Source: a bacterium
GTDB lineage: Bacteria > Sysuimicrobiota > Sysuimicrobiia > Sysuimicrobiales > Humicultoraceae
Direction of reading: 5' to 3'
Length of the DNA stretch: 64,000 nt
Assembly (NCBI GenBank): GCA_031082185.1
Contig: JAVHLI010000006.1
Coordinates: forward strand, 62,001 to 126,000
Below are positions 1-8,783 of the stretch, in pieces. Position 1 is the stretch's first letter. Each line of letters opens with the position of its first letter. The notes under the pieces are model-generated. The model did no database searches. It had not been told where the DNA came from and saw only the letters and a program-made list of their open reading frames with translations. The position numbers and the translations under genes were made by a program.

Positions 1-18
1 GGCGAAGGGGGAATCTCA

Positions 19-939
19 TTGAAAGCGAGAATGCTGCAGCGGCTGGAGCAGCGTGGGTATGCGGGGAGTGTTGCATCAATCCAGCACCTTCATGACCTAC
101 GGCGGGACATAGAGGCCAACTATGGCAGCGGCTCATTCGATGAGGAGTTTCATCAGGAACGTCTGACTGGATTTGCCTTCAGCCCACCCGAGAGTCTGTT
201 AGAGGCTCGGTCTCTGCTTGTGGTGGCCGTAAGGCAGCCTCAGATGCGTTTCGCCTTTGCCTGGAAAGGGGAGCTGATGCCAATCATTGTGCCCCCCACG
301 TACATACACTGGCGAGAGACCGACCGGCAAGTTCAAGAAACCTTGGCCGAGGTTCTCGGTCCAGAAGGGTATCAGGTGGTTCAGGCATTGCTGCCGAAGA
401 AGCCCCTCGCAGCACACAGCGGGTTGGCAGCGTATGGTAGGAACAACATCACATACGTTGCTGGGATGGGAAGTTTTCATCGGTTGGTGGCCTTCTACAC
501 TGATCTGCCGTGTGAGGGGGAGAATTGGCAGGAATCAAGGATGGTGGAACGGTGTAAAGACTGTCAGGCCTGCATCAGGCAATGTCCGTCGGGCGCGATC
601 AGCACAGAGCGCTTTCTGCTGCATGCGGAACGGTGTATCGCGTTCCATAATGAGAAGCCCGGCGAAGTCCCCTTTCCGGCGTGGTTGGAGGCTTCGTGGC
701 ATGATTGTCTGGTGGGTTGCATGCAATGCCAAAGGGTCTGCCCGGAGAACAAAGAGTTCGTGGGGTGGGTTGAGGAGGGAGCGCAATTCTCATTGGAGGA
801 GACGGCGCTCCTTGTGGCCGGGACACCACTTGAGCAACTGCCCGCCAGGATGGTGAAGAAGCTGGAGGAGTGCGGCCTGTTGGACATGGTTGATATTCTT
901 CCGCGTAACTTGAGGGTTCTGCTCGAGAGGATGGGGTAG
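19..939 (+). CDS. QueG-like double [4Fe-4S] cluster protein
   Basis: A 306-residue protein with two ferredoxin-type cysteine clusters in its C-terminal half: CKDCQACIRQCP near residue 180 and CLVGCMQCQRVCP near residue 235. This arrangement is that of epoxyqueuosine reductase (QueG) and its uncharacterised relatives, cytosolic corrinoid/iron-sulfur reductases. The N-terminal half is diverged, so queuosine synthesis is not assured and a paralogue role is as likely. The TTG start at 19 is chosen because AAGGGGG lies about 8 bases upstream; ATG at 31 is an alternative. Its base composition is visibly lower in GC than the genes that follow, which suggests recent acquisition. Its stop lies 3 bases from that of the convergent PEP carboxykinase gene. 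Confidence 0.8.
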   Translation: MKARMLQRLEQRGYAGSVASIQHLHDLRRDIEANYGSGSFDEEFHQERLTGFAFSPPESLLEARSLLVVAVRQPQMRFAFAWKGELMPIIVPPTYIHWRETDRQVQETLAEVLGPEGYQVVQALLPKKPLAAHSGLAAYGRNNITYVAGMGSFHRLVAFYTDLPCEGENWQESRMVERCKDCQACIRQCPSGAISTERFLLHAERCIAFHNEKPGEVPFPAWLEASWHDCLVGCMQCQRVCPENKEFVGWVEEGAQFSLEETALLVAGTPLEQLPARMVKKLEECGLLDMVDILPRNLRVLLERMG

Positions 940-942
940 TGA

Positions 943-2709
943 TCACGGCGAATTGTCTTTAATTTCCCGCCCGGTCCGCGCGTGCTCCTCCCAGATGGAC
1001 GCCGGCAGCCGTTCGCCGAACTGCTCGAACAGCGTCCGCTGCTCCTCCAGCTCCTGCAGCCAGCCCTCCCGGTCGTAGCTCAGAGCTTCCGCCACCGCGC
1101 TGTGGGGGGCCTCCGGGCCACCCAGCTCCAGGCCGGTCAGGTCCAGGTCGTCAGGTGACGGGATCAAGCCCACAGGGGTCTCGACTGCCCGGCCCCTGCC
1201 CCTGATCCGCTCGACGATCCATTTGAGGACGCGCACGTTCTCTCCGAACCCGGGCCAGAGGAACTGCCCGTCGGCGCCGCGGCGGAACCAGTTAATGCGG
1301 AAGATCTTGGGAGGCGCGGCCAGCCGCCTGCCCATCTCCAGCCAGTGAGCGAAGTAGTCGCCCATGTTGTAGCCGCAGAACGGCAACATCGCCATGGGAT
1401 CTCGGCGCACCACACCAACCTTGCCGGTGGCCGCCGCCGTGGTCTCGGTTCCCATCGAGGCGCCCATGTAAACGCCGTGCTGCCAATCGAACGCCTCGAA
1501 GACCAGTGGAACATCGCGCGAGCGCCGCGCTCCGAAAATGATGCCGGAGATCGGCACCCCCTTTGGATCCTCCCAGCGGGGCGAGATGGTGGGGCAGTGG
1601 CGCAGGTAGGCGGTGAACCTGGAGTTCGGATGAGCGGCGGGTCCGGCCTCGCTCTGCCACGGCCGCCCCTGCCAGTCCAGGAGCCCGTCGGGCGGTGCGT
1701 CGCTCATACCCTCCCACCAGGGCTCTCCATCCGGGGTTAGGGCCACGTTGGTGAACATGGCGTCTTGGTGAACCATCTCTAACGCGGCGGGGTTCGTCTT
1801 GATGTTGGTCCCCGGCGCCACCCCGAACGAACCGCGCTCGGGGTTGATGGCTCGGAGCTGACCCTGATCGTCCACGTTCATCCAGGCGATGTCATCTCCA
1901 ACCGTCCACACCCGATAGCCCGGCAGCGCCGATTGCACCATCGCCAGGTTGGTCTTGCCGGACGCGCTGGGCATGGCCGCAGCCAGGTAGGTCACCTCGC
2001 CCGAGGGATCCTCGAGCCCCAGGATCAACATGTGTTCCGCCATCCAGCCCTCCTGCCGGGCCTGCCAGGAGGCGATGCGCAGCGCATGGCACTTCTTCGC
2101 CAGGATGGCGTTGCCGCCGTACCCGGTGCCGATGCTCCAGACCAGCCGCTCCTGTGGGTAGTGCAGGATGAACCGCCGCTCCGGGGAGAGGTCCGCCAGC
2201 GTGTGCAGGCCGGCGACGAAGTCCTCCGGGGTGCGCAGATGCTCCAGCGCCACGCGCCCCACCCTGGTCATGATGTGCATGCTGGCCGTGACGTAGGCGC
2301 TGTCGCTGACCATGATGCCGACCCGGCTGTAAGGTGATCCCACCGGCCCCATCAGGTAGGGTATGACGTACATGGTCCGACCCCGCATGCTTCCCCTGAC
2401 GATCGCCCCCACCCTGTCCCTGGCCTGGTCCGGGGCCATCCAGTTGTTGGTGGGCCCGGCGTCCTCGCGCCGAGGGGTGCAGACATAGGTCAGGTGCTCG
2501 GTGCGGGCCACGTCCTGTGGATGGCTCCGGTGAAGGTAGCAGTTGGGATAGGTGGACTGGTTCAGGCGGTGCAGGGTGCTGTCGCTGAGCATCGCATCAA
2601 CCAACAGACGGAACTCTTCTTCCGAACCTCCATGCCAGATCACGCGGTCGGGATGGCACAAGCGCGCCACCTCGTCCACCCACTGTTCTGCCACTGCGGT
2701 TACGGCCAT
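943..2709 (-). CDS. pckG: Phosphoenolpyruvate carboxykinase (GTP)
   Basis: A 588-residue enzyme of the GTP-dependent PEPCK family, which interconverts oxaloacetate plus GTP with phosphoenolpyruvate, CO2 and GDP at the entry to gluconeogenesis. The P-loop (kinase-1 motif) reads PSASGKTN, followed by the metal-binding GDDIAW motif and FGVAPGTN. Length matches the family (about 590-620). Most well-studied GTP enzymes carry a reactive cysteine in this loop (PSACGKTN); here it is serine. The gene is followed on the same strand, after a 22-base gap upstream, by no obvious co-operon partner except the PHP phosphatase gene that precedes it. Tandem phosphofructokinases nearby make this a central-carbon region. 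Confidence 0.95.
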   Translation of the reverse strand: MAVTAVAEQWVDEVARLCHPDRVIWHGGSEEEFRLLVDAMLSDSTLHRLNQSTYPNCYLHRSHPQDVARTEHLTYVCTPRREDAGPTNNWMAPDQARDRVGAIVRGSMRGRTMYVIPYLMGPVGSPYSRVGIMVSDSAYVTASMHIMTRVGRVALEHLRTPEDFVAGLHTLADLSPERRFILHYPQERLVWSIGTGYGGNAILAKKCHALRIASWQARQEGWMAEHMLILGLEDPSGEVTYLAAAMPSASGKTNLAMVQSALPGYRVWTVGDDIAWMNVDDQGQLRAINPERGSFGVAPGTNIKTNPAALEMVHQDAMFTNVALTPDGEPWWEGMSDAPPDGLLDWQGRPWQSEAGPAAHPNSRFTAYLRHCPTISPRWEDPKGVPISGIIFGARRSRDVPLVFEAFDWQHGVYMGASMGTETTAAATGKVGVVRRDPMAMLPFCGYNMGDYFAHWLEMGRRLAAPPKIFRINWFRRGADGQFLWPGFGENVRVLKWIVERIRGRGRAVETPVGLIPSPDDLDLTGLELGGPEAPHSAVAEALSYDREGWLQELEEQRTLFEQFGERLPASIWEEHARTGREIKDNSP

Positions 2710-2731
2710 CTAGATCCAACCTCCTCGTCTG

Positions 2732-3571
2732 TCAGAACCGTTCCATCCGCCAGCCTTCTTCGCGCAGGACCACGGTCGCACAGCACCCCGCCTCGCGCAG
2801 CATCGCTTCCGCCTCGGCGTAGAAGGCGGCAACGTGCTCGGGCTTATGGGCGTCGGCGGTGACGACCAGGGGAATCTCAAGTTCCACGCAACGCCGGACG
2901 ATCCACGGGCTGGGATGCGGTGCCGCCGACGGGCCACGCCATCCCGAGGTGTTGACCTCCACGATCAGGCCTGACTGCGCGCAGGCCCGCAGAGTGGCCT
3001 CCACCTCGTCCCTGTACCACCTTGCGCCCTCGCTGAAGTAGCACCCATCTCGGTTCCATCTGTTTATGTGATCCAGATGCGCCAGGATCGCTACGTGACC
3101 CCACTCTGCCAGCTGCCGCACACGCCCGTAGTATTCGGCAACCAGCGCCCGGGCATTGCCACCGAATATCTCGCGCAGCCCCCGCTCGAACTCCTGCCGT
3201 GTGTAGTCGAAGGCCCAGGGTACTCCTGCCGCGTCGTGCCCGAGGAAGTGGACGCCGCCGATCAGGAACTCGAATCGGACCGGCGCCACGATCTCCCACA
3301 TAGGCGCTGCGTACTCAGGAATGAAGTCGAACTCCATTCCCAGGTGCACGCGCAGCCGCCCTGCGTAGGACTTCCGGAGCCGCTCGACCTCGGCGCAGTA
3401 TGCCGGCAGATCACCAGCCCGCAGGGCGAAGTCGTTGGGAAAGGTAAGCGGCGAGTGGCTGGAGATCCCTATTGCCTCCAGCCCGGCGCCGAGGGCGGCA
3501 TCAAGGTACTCTGCGATCTCGCCCTCTCCGTCGCAGTAGCGGTTGTGGGTGTGGTAGCTGGTCGTCAGCAT
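2732..3571 (-). CDS. PHP-domain histidinol-phosphatase-like protein
   Basis: A 279-residue PHP-domain phosphoesterase. The N-terminus carries the metal-binding YHTHNRYCDGEG motif, followed by GISSHSP, a GMEFDF motif and the C-terminal VTADAHKPEHV signature, all typical of the trinuclear-metal HisK-type histidinol-phosphate phosphatases. No other histidine genes are nearby, so a different phosphate monoester is possible. The open frame extends upstream to 3685, but the family starts at the MLTTSYHTH methionine (3571), 25 bases after the stop of the upstream MFS gene, so I use that start. It is probably co-transcribed with that transporter. Confidence 0.85.
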   Translation of the reverse strand: MLTTSYHTHNRYCDGEGEIAEYLDAALGAGLEAIGISSHSPLTFPNDFALRAGDLPAYCAEVERLRKSYAGRLRVHLGMEFDFIPEYAAPMWEIVAPVRFEFLIGGVHFLGHDAAGVPWAFDYTRQEFERGLREIFGGNARALVAEYYGRVRQLAEWGHVAILAHLDHINRWNRDGCYFSEGARWYRDEVEATLRACAQSGLIVEVNTSGWRGPSAAPHPSPWIVRRCVELEIPLVVTADAHKPEHVAAFYAEAEAMLREAGCCATVVLREEGWRMERF

Positions 3572-3596
3572 ATCTCGCCTGCGCCGGTCCGGCCAA

Positions 3597-4859
3597 TCAC
3601 CGGCGTTGCTCCTCTGGCGGCCGGACGTTGCGAAACATCCGGAAGAGGAGCAGGTCGTAGATGATCTTGAGCCCGCCCCCCACAAAGAACGGCACGCCCA
3701 GTCCGACCATCTGCATCGCCACGCCGGCCACGATCGGTGTCGTGGCCTGGGCCAGGTTGCGCGCGATGTTCGTCACCCCGGCCGCTGCCACGCGTTCCTC
3801 GGGATCCACCACGGCCACGACGTAGGACTGGCGCGTGGGGACGTCCATCTGAGAGAGGGCGTGGCGGGCCAGGATCAGTCCGATCGCCCACGGCAGCGAG
3901 GGCGCCAGAGGGATGGCCATCAGCAGCACGTTGGAGGGCAGGTGCGTGAACACCATCGTGTTGATTAGGCCGATGCGCTCGGCGACCCTGGCCGCGGCCA
4001 GGAAGGAGGCGGCCTGCAGCAGGCCGACGCCCATGAAGATCGGGCCGAGGATCTCCGGCCCTGCTCCCCAGCGCAGGTTGAAGTAGTAGGCGATCAGGCT
4101 CTGCACCACGAACCCACCGCCGAGCGAGTCCAGACTGAACAGCGCTGCCAGCTTCAGGACAATTCCGCGTGAGCGCCGCAGGCCGTAGCCCGACGGGCTT
4201 CCCGCTATTACCTCTACGCGGTTGCTGAGTCGCGTGAAAAGCCACAGCGCGACGCAGGCAAACGCGGCATAGGCCAGGAACATCGTCCGAAACGACATCC
4301 TGGGATCCATGCCCAGGGCCTGCTGCAACAGGACCGGTGTGCCGGCGGCCAGCGCGCCCAGGGAACCTGCCAGCGCGCCGACCATGTTGTATATAGAGAA
4401 CAGCCGCGTCCGGTGCTCTTGCGCAGTCGTCTGCGGCAGAATCGCCTGCTCGAGCGAGAGAAAAGGGCCAACCTCACCCGAGGTCGCGCCCACAGTACCG
4501 GTCAGCGATGCCAGGATGAGCAGGGGATACCAGGTGCTGAACGCGAACGCCGCTCCGCTGCCGGCCATGAAGACCGCGCTGATCTGCAGCATCCTGCGCC
4601 GGCCGTACCGGTCGGCGGTCCCTGCGAACAACGCGGTGAGCGCGGCCGATCCCAGCAGGGTCGCGGTCAGCACCGCGCCTACCTGCCAGGGCGCGAAGCC
4701 CGCCTCCTTGAGGTAGACGCCCAGCAACACCGACTGGAACCCGTAGGCGAACGTCCGGACCGCGCGTGCGCCCAGGATAAGCCGGCCGTCAATCGAGATC
4801 CAGGAGGAAGAGGGCAGGCCTTTGGCAGAACTCACCATGCCAGGTAACTTCGGCGACAT
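3597..4859 (-). CDS. Major facilitator superfamily transporter
   Basis: About 420 residues with roughly twelve hydrophobic segments and the MFS loop motif between helices 2 and 3 (GTADRYGRRRM). It would sit in the cytoplasmic membrane as a drug or metabolite secondary transporter; the substrate cannot be read from sequence. Start is uncertain between ATG 4859 and ATG 4838, neither with a strong ribosome site. The gene is divergent from the first phosphofructokinase gene and the 5' ends are only a few tens of bases apart, so their promoters must overlap each other's leader. The PHP phosphatase follows downstream, probably in the same transcript. Confidence 0.85.
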   Translation of the reverse strand: MSPKLPGMVSSAKGLPSSSWISIDGRLILGARAVRTFAYGFQSVLLGVYLKEAGFAPWQVGAVLTATLLGSAALTALFAGTADRYGRRRMLQISAVFMAGSGAAFAFSTWYPLLILASLTGTVGATSGEVGPFLSLEQAILPQTTAQEHRTRLFSIYNMVGALAGSLGALAAGTPVLLQQALGMDPRMSFRTMFLAYAAFACVALWLFTRLSNRVEVIAGSPSGYGLRRSRGIVLKLAALFSLDSLGGGFVVQSLIAYYFNLRWGAGPEILGPIFMGVGLLQAASFLAAARVAERIGLINTMVFTHLPSNVLLMAIPLAPSLPWAIGLILARHALSQMDVPTRQSYVVAVVDPEERVAAAGVTNIARNLAQATTPIVAGVAMQMVGLGVPFFVGGGLKIIYDLLLFRMFRNVRPPEEQRR

Positions 4860-4893
4860 GCCGAGCCAACCCTACGCTGAGGTGGTTGTTGTG

Positions 4894-5988
4894 ATGAGTA
4901 CACGGCGTCGAATAGGGATCCTGACCGGGGGAGGGGACTGCCCAGGGCTGAACGCCGTCATCCGGGCCGTGGTGCTGTCCGCTGCCGTCGGGATGGGCTG
5001 GGAGGTACTGGGCATCGAGGACGGGTTCGACGGCCTGCTGCACGATAGGATCCGGCCGCTGGAAAGCGACGACGTGCGCGGCATCCTGACGCAGGGCGGC
5101 ACGATCCTTGGGACCACCAACCGCGGGAACCCCTTTGCCTGGCCGGTCGAGCGCGATGGACGCCGGGAGGTCGTGGATGCGTCCCGCACGGTGTTGAAGC
5201 GAATTGAAACCCTCCGGCTGGACGCGCTGCTCGTCATCGGAGGCGACGGCACCCTGCACATCGCAGATGCGCTGTACCGGATGGGCGCGCCTATCGTCGG
5301 TATTCCCAAGACCATTGACAACGACATCTCGGCCACGGATGTGACGTTCGGATTCGACACCGCGCGGCTCACGGCGACCGAGGCGATTGACAAGCTCCAC
5401 ACGACCGCTGAGAGTCACCACAGGATCATGGTCGTGGAGACGATGGGCCGCAACGCCGGATGGCTCCCATTGGAGTCCGGGATCGCCGGGGGCGCGAACT
5501 CGGTGTTGATCCCGGAGATCCCGTTTCGTCTCGAGGTCGTCGCCCAGGCAATCGAGGAGCGGGCGGCCCGGGGGCGGCGGTTCTCGATCGTGGTGATCTC
5601 CGAGGGGGCCGTCCAGGTCGGCGGGGCTCAGGTCGTTGTGGAGGAAGGCGGTCCGGGCAGGCTGCCCAGGCTGGGCGGGATAGGGCAGCAGGTCGCTAAT
5701 GCCTTAGGCGACATGACCGGCCGAGAGACCCGGTGTACCGTGCTGGGGCATCTCCAGAGGGGCGGGAGTCCCACCCCGTTCGACCGGCTGTTGGCCACGC
5801 GGTTCGGGGTGCGCGCGGTGGAGTGTGTCATGGAGGGACGCCTGGGCCAGATGGTCGCGCTGCGGGGACCGTCGGTTGTCGCGGTGCCGATATCCGAGGC
5901 GATCACCGAACCCAAGCGGGTGGCTCCCGACGGCGAGATGGCCCGTACGGCGCGCGAGTTGGGGATCTCGCTGGGGAGTGAAGTTTGA
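4894..5988 (+). CDS. pfkA: 6-phosphofructokinase, group III, predicted ATP-dependent
   Basis: A 364-residue phosphofructokinase phosphorylating fructose 6-phosphate in glycolysis. Conserved sites: GGGDCPGLNAVIR near the N-terminus, IGGDGT with Gly119 (equivalent to E. coli Gly104), PKTIDND with Lys139 (E. coli position 124), and MGRNAGW. In family III enzymes Gly at the first position goes with ATP use and Asp with pyrophosphate use, so this copy is predicted to use ATP. ATG 4894 is preceded by GAGGTG at 4879-4884; GTG 4891 is an alternative. An upstream in-frame ATG at 4822 would add residues unlike the family. It is followed after 23 bases by a second, different PFK. Confidence 0.92.
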   Translation: MSTRRRIGILTGGGDCPGLNAVIRAVVLSAAVGMGWEVLGIEDGFDGLLHDRIRPLESDDVRGILTQGGTILGTTNRGNPFAWPVERDGRREVVDASRTVLKRIETLRLDALLVIGGDGTLHIADALYRMGAPIVGIPKTIDNDISATDVTFGFDTARLTATEAIDKLHTTAESHHRIMVVETMGRNAGWLPLESGIAGGANSVLIPEIPFRLEVVAQAIEERAARGRRFSIVVISEGAVQVGGAQVVVEEGGPGRLPRLGGIGQQVANALGDMTGRETRCTVLGHLQRGGSPTPFDRLLATRFGVRAVECVMEGRLGQMVALRGPSVVAVPISEAITEPKRVAPDGEMARTARELGISLGSEV

Positions 5989-6011
5989 GCCAGGGGTCAG
6001 GAGGTGTTGAG

Positions 6012-7037
6012 ATGCGGATAGCGGTGCTGACCGGCGGAGGTGACGCGCCGGGTTTGAACGCGGCGATTCGTGCGATCACCCGGCGGGCACTCGATGGGAA
6101 CCACGAGGTCATCGGGATCCGAAAGGGCTGGTTGGGTCTGCTTGATGGGGACACCTTTCCCCTGACCCGGGACAGCGTGTCGGGTATCCTGCCGCGCGGC
6201 GGGACCATCCTGGGCACCTCGCGCACGAACCCGTTTAAGGCCGACGACGGCGAGGCGCGCCTGCTTCAGATGATCGAGCGGCTGGGAATTGACGCCATCA
6301 TCGCCATCGGCGGCGACGACACTTTGGGCGTGGCCCTCAAACTATTCCAGATGGGCGTCAAGGTGGTCGGGGTCCCCAAGACCATGGACAACGACGTGCC
6401 GGGCACCGACTACACGATCGGTTTCGACACCGCCGTGAACATCGTGATGGACGCCTGCGACCGGCTGCACACCACGGCGGAGGCCCATCACCGCGTGATG
6501 ATAGTTGAGGTCATGGGACGCGATGCCGGCTGGGTGGCCGGGGTCGGCGGCCTTTCCGGAGGCGCCGATGTCATCCTCGTTCCAGAGGTCCCGTTTACGA
6601 TCGAGGAGGTGTGCGAGATCGTACGCCGGCGCCATGCGCGCGGGCGGACCTTCAGCATCGTGGTGGTCTCCGAAGGGGCCAGGCCGACCGATTTCGGGAT
6701 GCAGATCACGCAGGATGCCCGCGTGGATGAGTTCGGCCACGTGCGCCTGGGCGGGATAGGAGCCCTGCTTGCACGCGAGGTCGAGGCGCAGACGGGCTAC
6801 GAGACGCGCGTGACCGTGTTGGGCCACCTGCAGCGGGGTGGATCACCCACCGTGTTCGACAGGATACTTGCGACCCGCTACGGGGTGGCGGCGGTTGAAG
6901 CCGTGGAAGAGGGGCGCTTCGGCGTGATGGTCGCCCTGCGCGGTACGAAGATCACCACCGTCGGCCTTGAGGAGGCGCTTGCCGGCACGAGCCCGCTCGA
7001 CCCGGAGCTGTTCCGGCTCACGCGGTTGTTCCACTAG
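6012..7037 (+). CDS. pfp: Phosphofructokinase, group III, predicted pyrophosphate-dependent
   Basis: A 341-residue paralogue of the preceding phosphofructokinase. It shares GGGDAPGLNAAIR, PKTMDND (Lys123) and MGRDAGW, but its phosphoryl-donor loop reads IGGDDT, with Asp103 in place of Gly. Asp at this place together with the Lys is the known signature of PPi-dependent enzymes, which are reversible and can serve both glycolysis and gluconeogenesis. A perfect AGGAGGT (5999-6005) lies 6 bases before ATG 6012, which fixes the start even though the frame is open from 5985. It is transcribed with the ATP-type copy and its stop is 7 bases from that of the convergent ABC permease. Confidence 0.9.
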   Translation: MRIAVLTGGGDAPGLNAAIRAITRRALDGNHEVIGIRKGWLGLLDGDTFPLTRDSVSGILPRGGTILGTSRTNPFKADDGEARLLQMIERLGIDAIIAIGGDDTLGVALKLFQMGVKVVGVPKTMDNDVPGTDYTIGFDTAVNIVMDACDRLHTTAEAHHRVMIVEVMGRDAGWVAGVGGLSGGADVILVPEVPFTIEEVCEIVRRRHARGRTFSIVVVSEGARPTDFGMQITQDARVDEFGHVRLGGIGALLAREVEAQTGYETRVTVLGHLQRGGSPTVFDRILATRYGVAAVEAVEEGRFGVMVALRGTKITTVGLEEALAGTSPLDPELFRLTRLFH

Positions 7038-7044
7038 ACCGCCG

Positions 7045-7842
7045 CTACTTGACGAGCCGGCGCCGCATCAGCACGACGGGCAGCGGGAACATCGCCACCG
7101 TGACCGTCAGGATCCACGCCAGGTCCTTGGCATGGCGCGCTTCCACCGTTCCCAACGCCAGCGCCCGACTGAGGCTGACGACGTGGGAGAGCGGCGTGAA
7201 CCAGGCCGCGGTGCGCACCCAGGCCGGCAGGGCATCAAGGGGAAAGAAGACGCCGCTGAACATGAACATCGGCGTAACGAACAGGGCGAAGTAGAACGTG
7301 AAGTAGTCTATGCTGGGGTTGGCCGCGGTGAAGGTCATTGCGATGACCGAGAACATCAGGCCCGATAGAAGGAACAGCGGTGGGATCAGCAGGGCAAGCG
7401 GTGACCGCACGGTGCCGAACAGTGTGATCACCACCAGGAACACCGTACCGTAGAGCACGCTCCGGGTCGCTCCCCACCAGACCTCACCGATCACCACGTC
7501 CTCGACCCCCAGCGGGGTCGTGATGACCGCGTCGTAGGCTTTCTCGTAGTGCATCTGCACGTAGGCGTTGTAGGTGCACTCGAACGTGGCCCCGAACATC
7601 GCCGCGGTCGCCACCAGCCCGGTGGCGACGAACGTGAGATAGGGCAGCCCGCCGATTGTGCTGAGGTACGCACCTATTCCAAAACCCATCGCCAGCAGGT
7701 AGATCACCGGTTCCAGGAAGTTCACCGCTATGGACTCCGGGAAGATGCGCCTGAAGATGTAGGCGTTGCGCTGCCAAAACCGGAACGCGCCACGGGGCGA
7801 GAAGAACAGGAACGAGGACGGGCCGAGCGCGCGCGGCGCCAT
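7045..7842 (-). CDS. ABC-2 type exporter permease
   Basis: A 265-residue membrane protein with about six hydrophobic segments of the ABC-2/DrrB/NodJ family. It is the membrane half of an efflux system with the ATPase encoded directly upstream; the ATPase stop and this start overlap (TGATG, sharing one base), so translation is coupled. Family members export drugs, lipids or polysaccharides; the cargo is not evident. The gene is the last of a minus-strand operon that also holds a SIS protein and a 2-hydroxyacid dehydrogenase. Confidence 0.9.
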   Translation of the reverse strand: MAPRALGPSSFLFFSPRGAFRFWQRNAYIFRRIFPESIAVNFLEPVIYLLAMGFGIGAYLSTIGGLPYLTFVATGLVATAAMFGATFECTYNAYVQMHYEKAYDAVITTPLGVEDVVIGEVWWGATRSVLYGTVFLVVITLFGTVRSPLALLIPPLFLLSGLMFSVIAMTFTAANPSIDYFTFYFALFVTPMFMFSGVFFPLDALPAWVRTAAWFTPLSHVVSLSRALALGTVEARHAKDLAWILTVTVAMFPLPVVLMRRRLVK

Positions 7843-8780
7843 CAGTCGCGGAGCCTCCTGCCGGTGAGCTTGAGGAACGCGTCCTCGAGGGTGGCGCGCC
7901 GCAGCGTTGCGGACTCCAGGGAGACGCCCTGTTCTCGGATGCGGCGCAGCAGGGTCTCGCCATCTTGCGTGGGCAGCATCAGGAGGTCGCCGTACACCTC
8001 ATGGGTCTCTGCCAGGTCGCCGGCGATGCTCAGTACCCGCTTCAGGACGTCCTGATCACCCCAGTCCGCGTCGTTGGCCCTCAGTTCAACCACCTCGCGG
8101 CCGGCGTGGGCGGCTATCAGGTCGGCGGGTGAGCCCTCGGTGACGATGCGGCCCTGGTCCATGATGGCGATGCGATCGCACAGCGCCGCTGCCTCCTCCA
8201 TGTAGTGAGTGGTGAGTATCTGGGTGACGCCCGTTCGCTTGAGCTGCCGCAGTTTCTCCCATGCCAGTTGCCTTGCCTGTGGGTCGAGTCCGGTCGTCGG
8301 CTCATCGAGTACGAGCAGTTCGGGCTGCGGCACGAGCGCCCGTGCCACCATGAGTCTCCGTTTCATGCCGCCGCTCAGGTACTCAACCTTGTCCCCGGAC
8401 CGGTCCGTGAGCGATACAAAATCCAGAAGCTCATCGGCCCGCTGCCCGGCCAATCTCCACGGAATGTCGAAGTAGCGCGCGAAGATCACCAGGTTTTCGC
8501 GCACCGTCAGCGCGGTGTCCAGCGTGTTGTCCTGGGTGACGACCCCCAGCCGCGCCTTGATCGCGCGGGGGTGCGTGCGCACGTCCATGCCCAGCACCCG
8601 TAGGTCGCCCGAGGTCGGTGGCAGCACGCAGTAGATCATCTTCATCGTGGTGGTCTTGCCGGCGCCGTTGGGGCCCAGGAAGCCGAAGCACTCGCCGGGA
8701 CGAACCTCGAACGAGATGCCGTCCACGGCAGCCAGGTCGCCGTAGCGTTTCACCAGGGCGCGCGCCTGCACCGTTTGCAT
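7842..8780 (-). CDS. ABC-2 exporter ATP-binding protein (DrrA-like)
   Basis: A 312-residue ABC ATPase. Walker A is GPNGAGKTT (near residue 38), the signature is LSGGMKRRL and Walker B is LLVLDEPTTGLDP. The C-terminal extension of about 90 residues after the nucleotide-binding domain is typical of DrrA/CcmA-type exporter ATPases. It pairs with the downstream ABC-2 permease. The start follows the SIS gene stop by 3 bases, so it lies in the same transcript. Confidence 0.93.
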   Translation of the reverse strand: MQTVQARALVKRYGDLAAVDGISFEVRPGECFGFLGPNGAGKTTTMKMIYCVLPPTSGDLRVLGMDVRTHPRAIKARLGVVTQDNTLDTALTVRENLVIFARYFDIPWRLAGQRADELLDFVSLTDRSGDKVEYLSGGMKRRLMVARALVPQPELLVLDEPTTGLDPQARQLAWEKLRQLKRTGVTQILTTHYMEEAAALCDRIAIMDQGRIVTEGSPADLIAAHAGREVVELRANDADWGDQDVLKRVLSIAGDLAETHEVYGDLLMLPTQDGETLLRRIREQGVSLESATLRRATLEDAFLKLTGRRLRD

Positions 8781-8783
8781 CGC

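Noticed and set aside
5985-6011. TTG start upstream of the second phosphofructokinase, overlapping the first stop
   Set aside because: A perfect AGGAGGT stands 6 bases before ATG 6012 and homology begins there.
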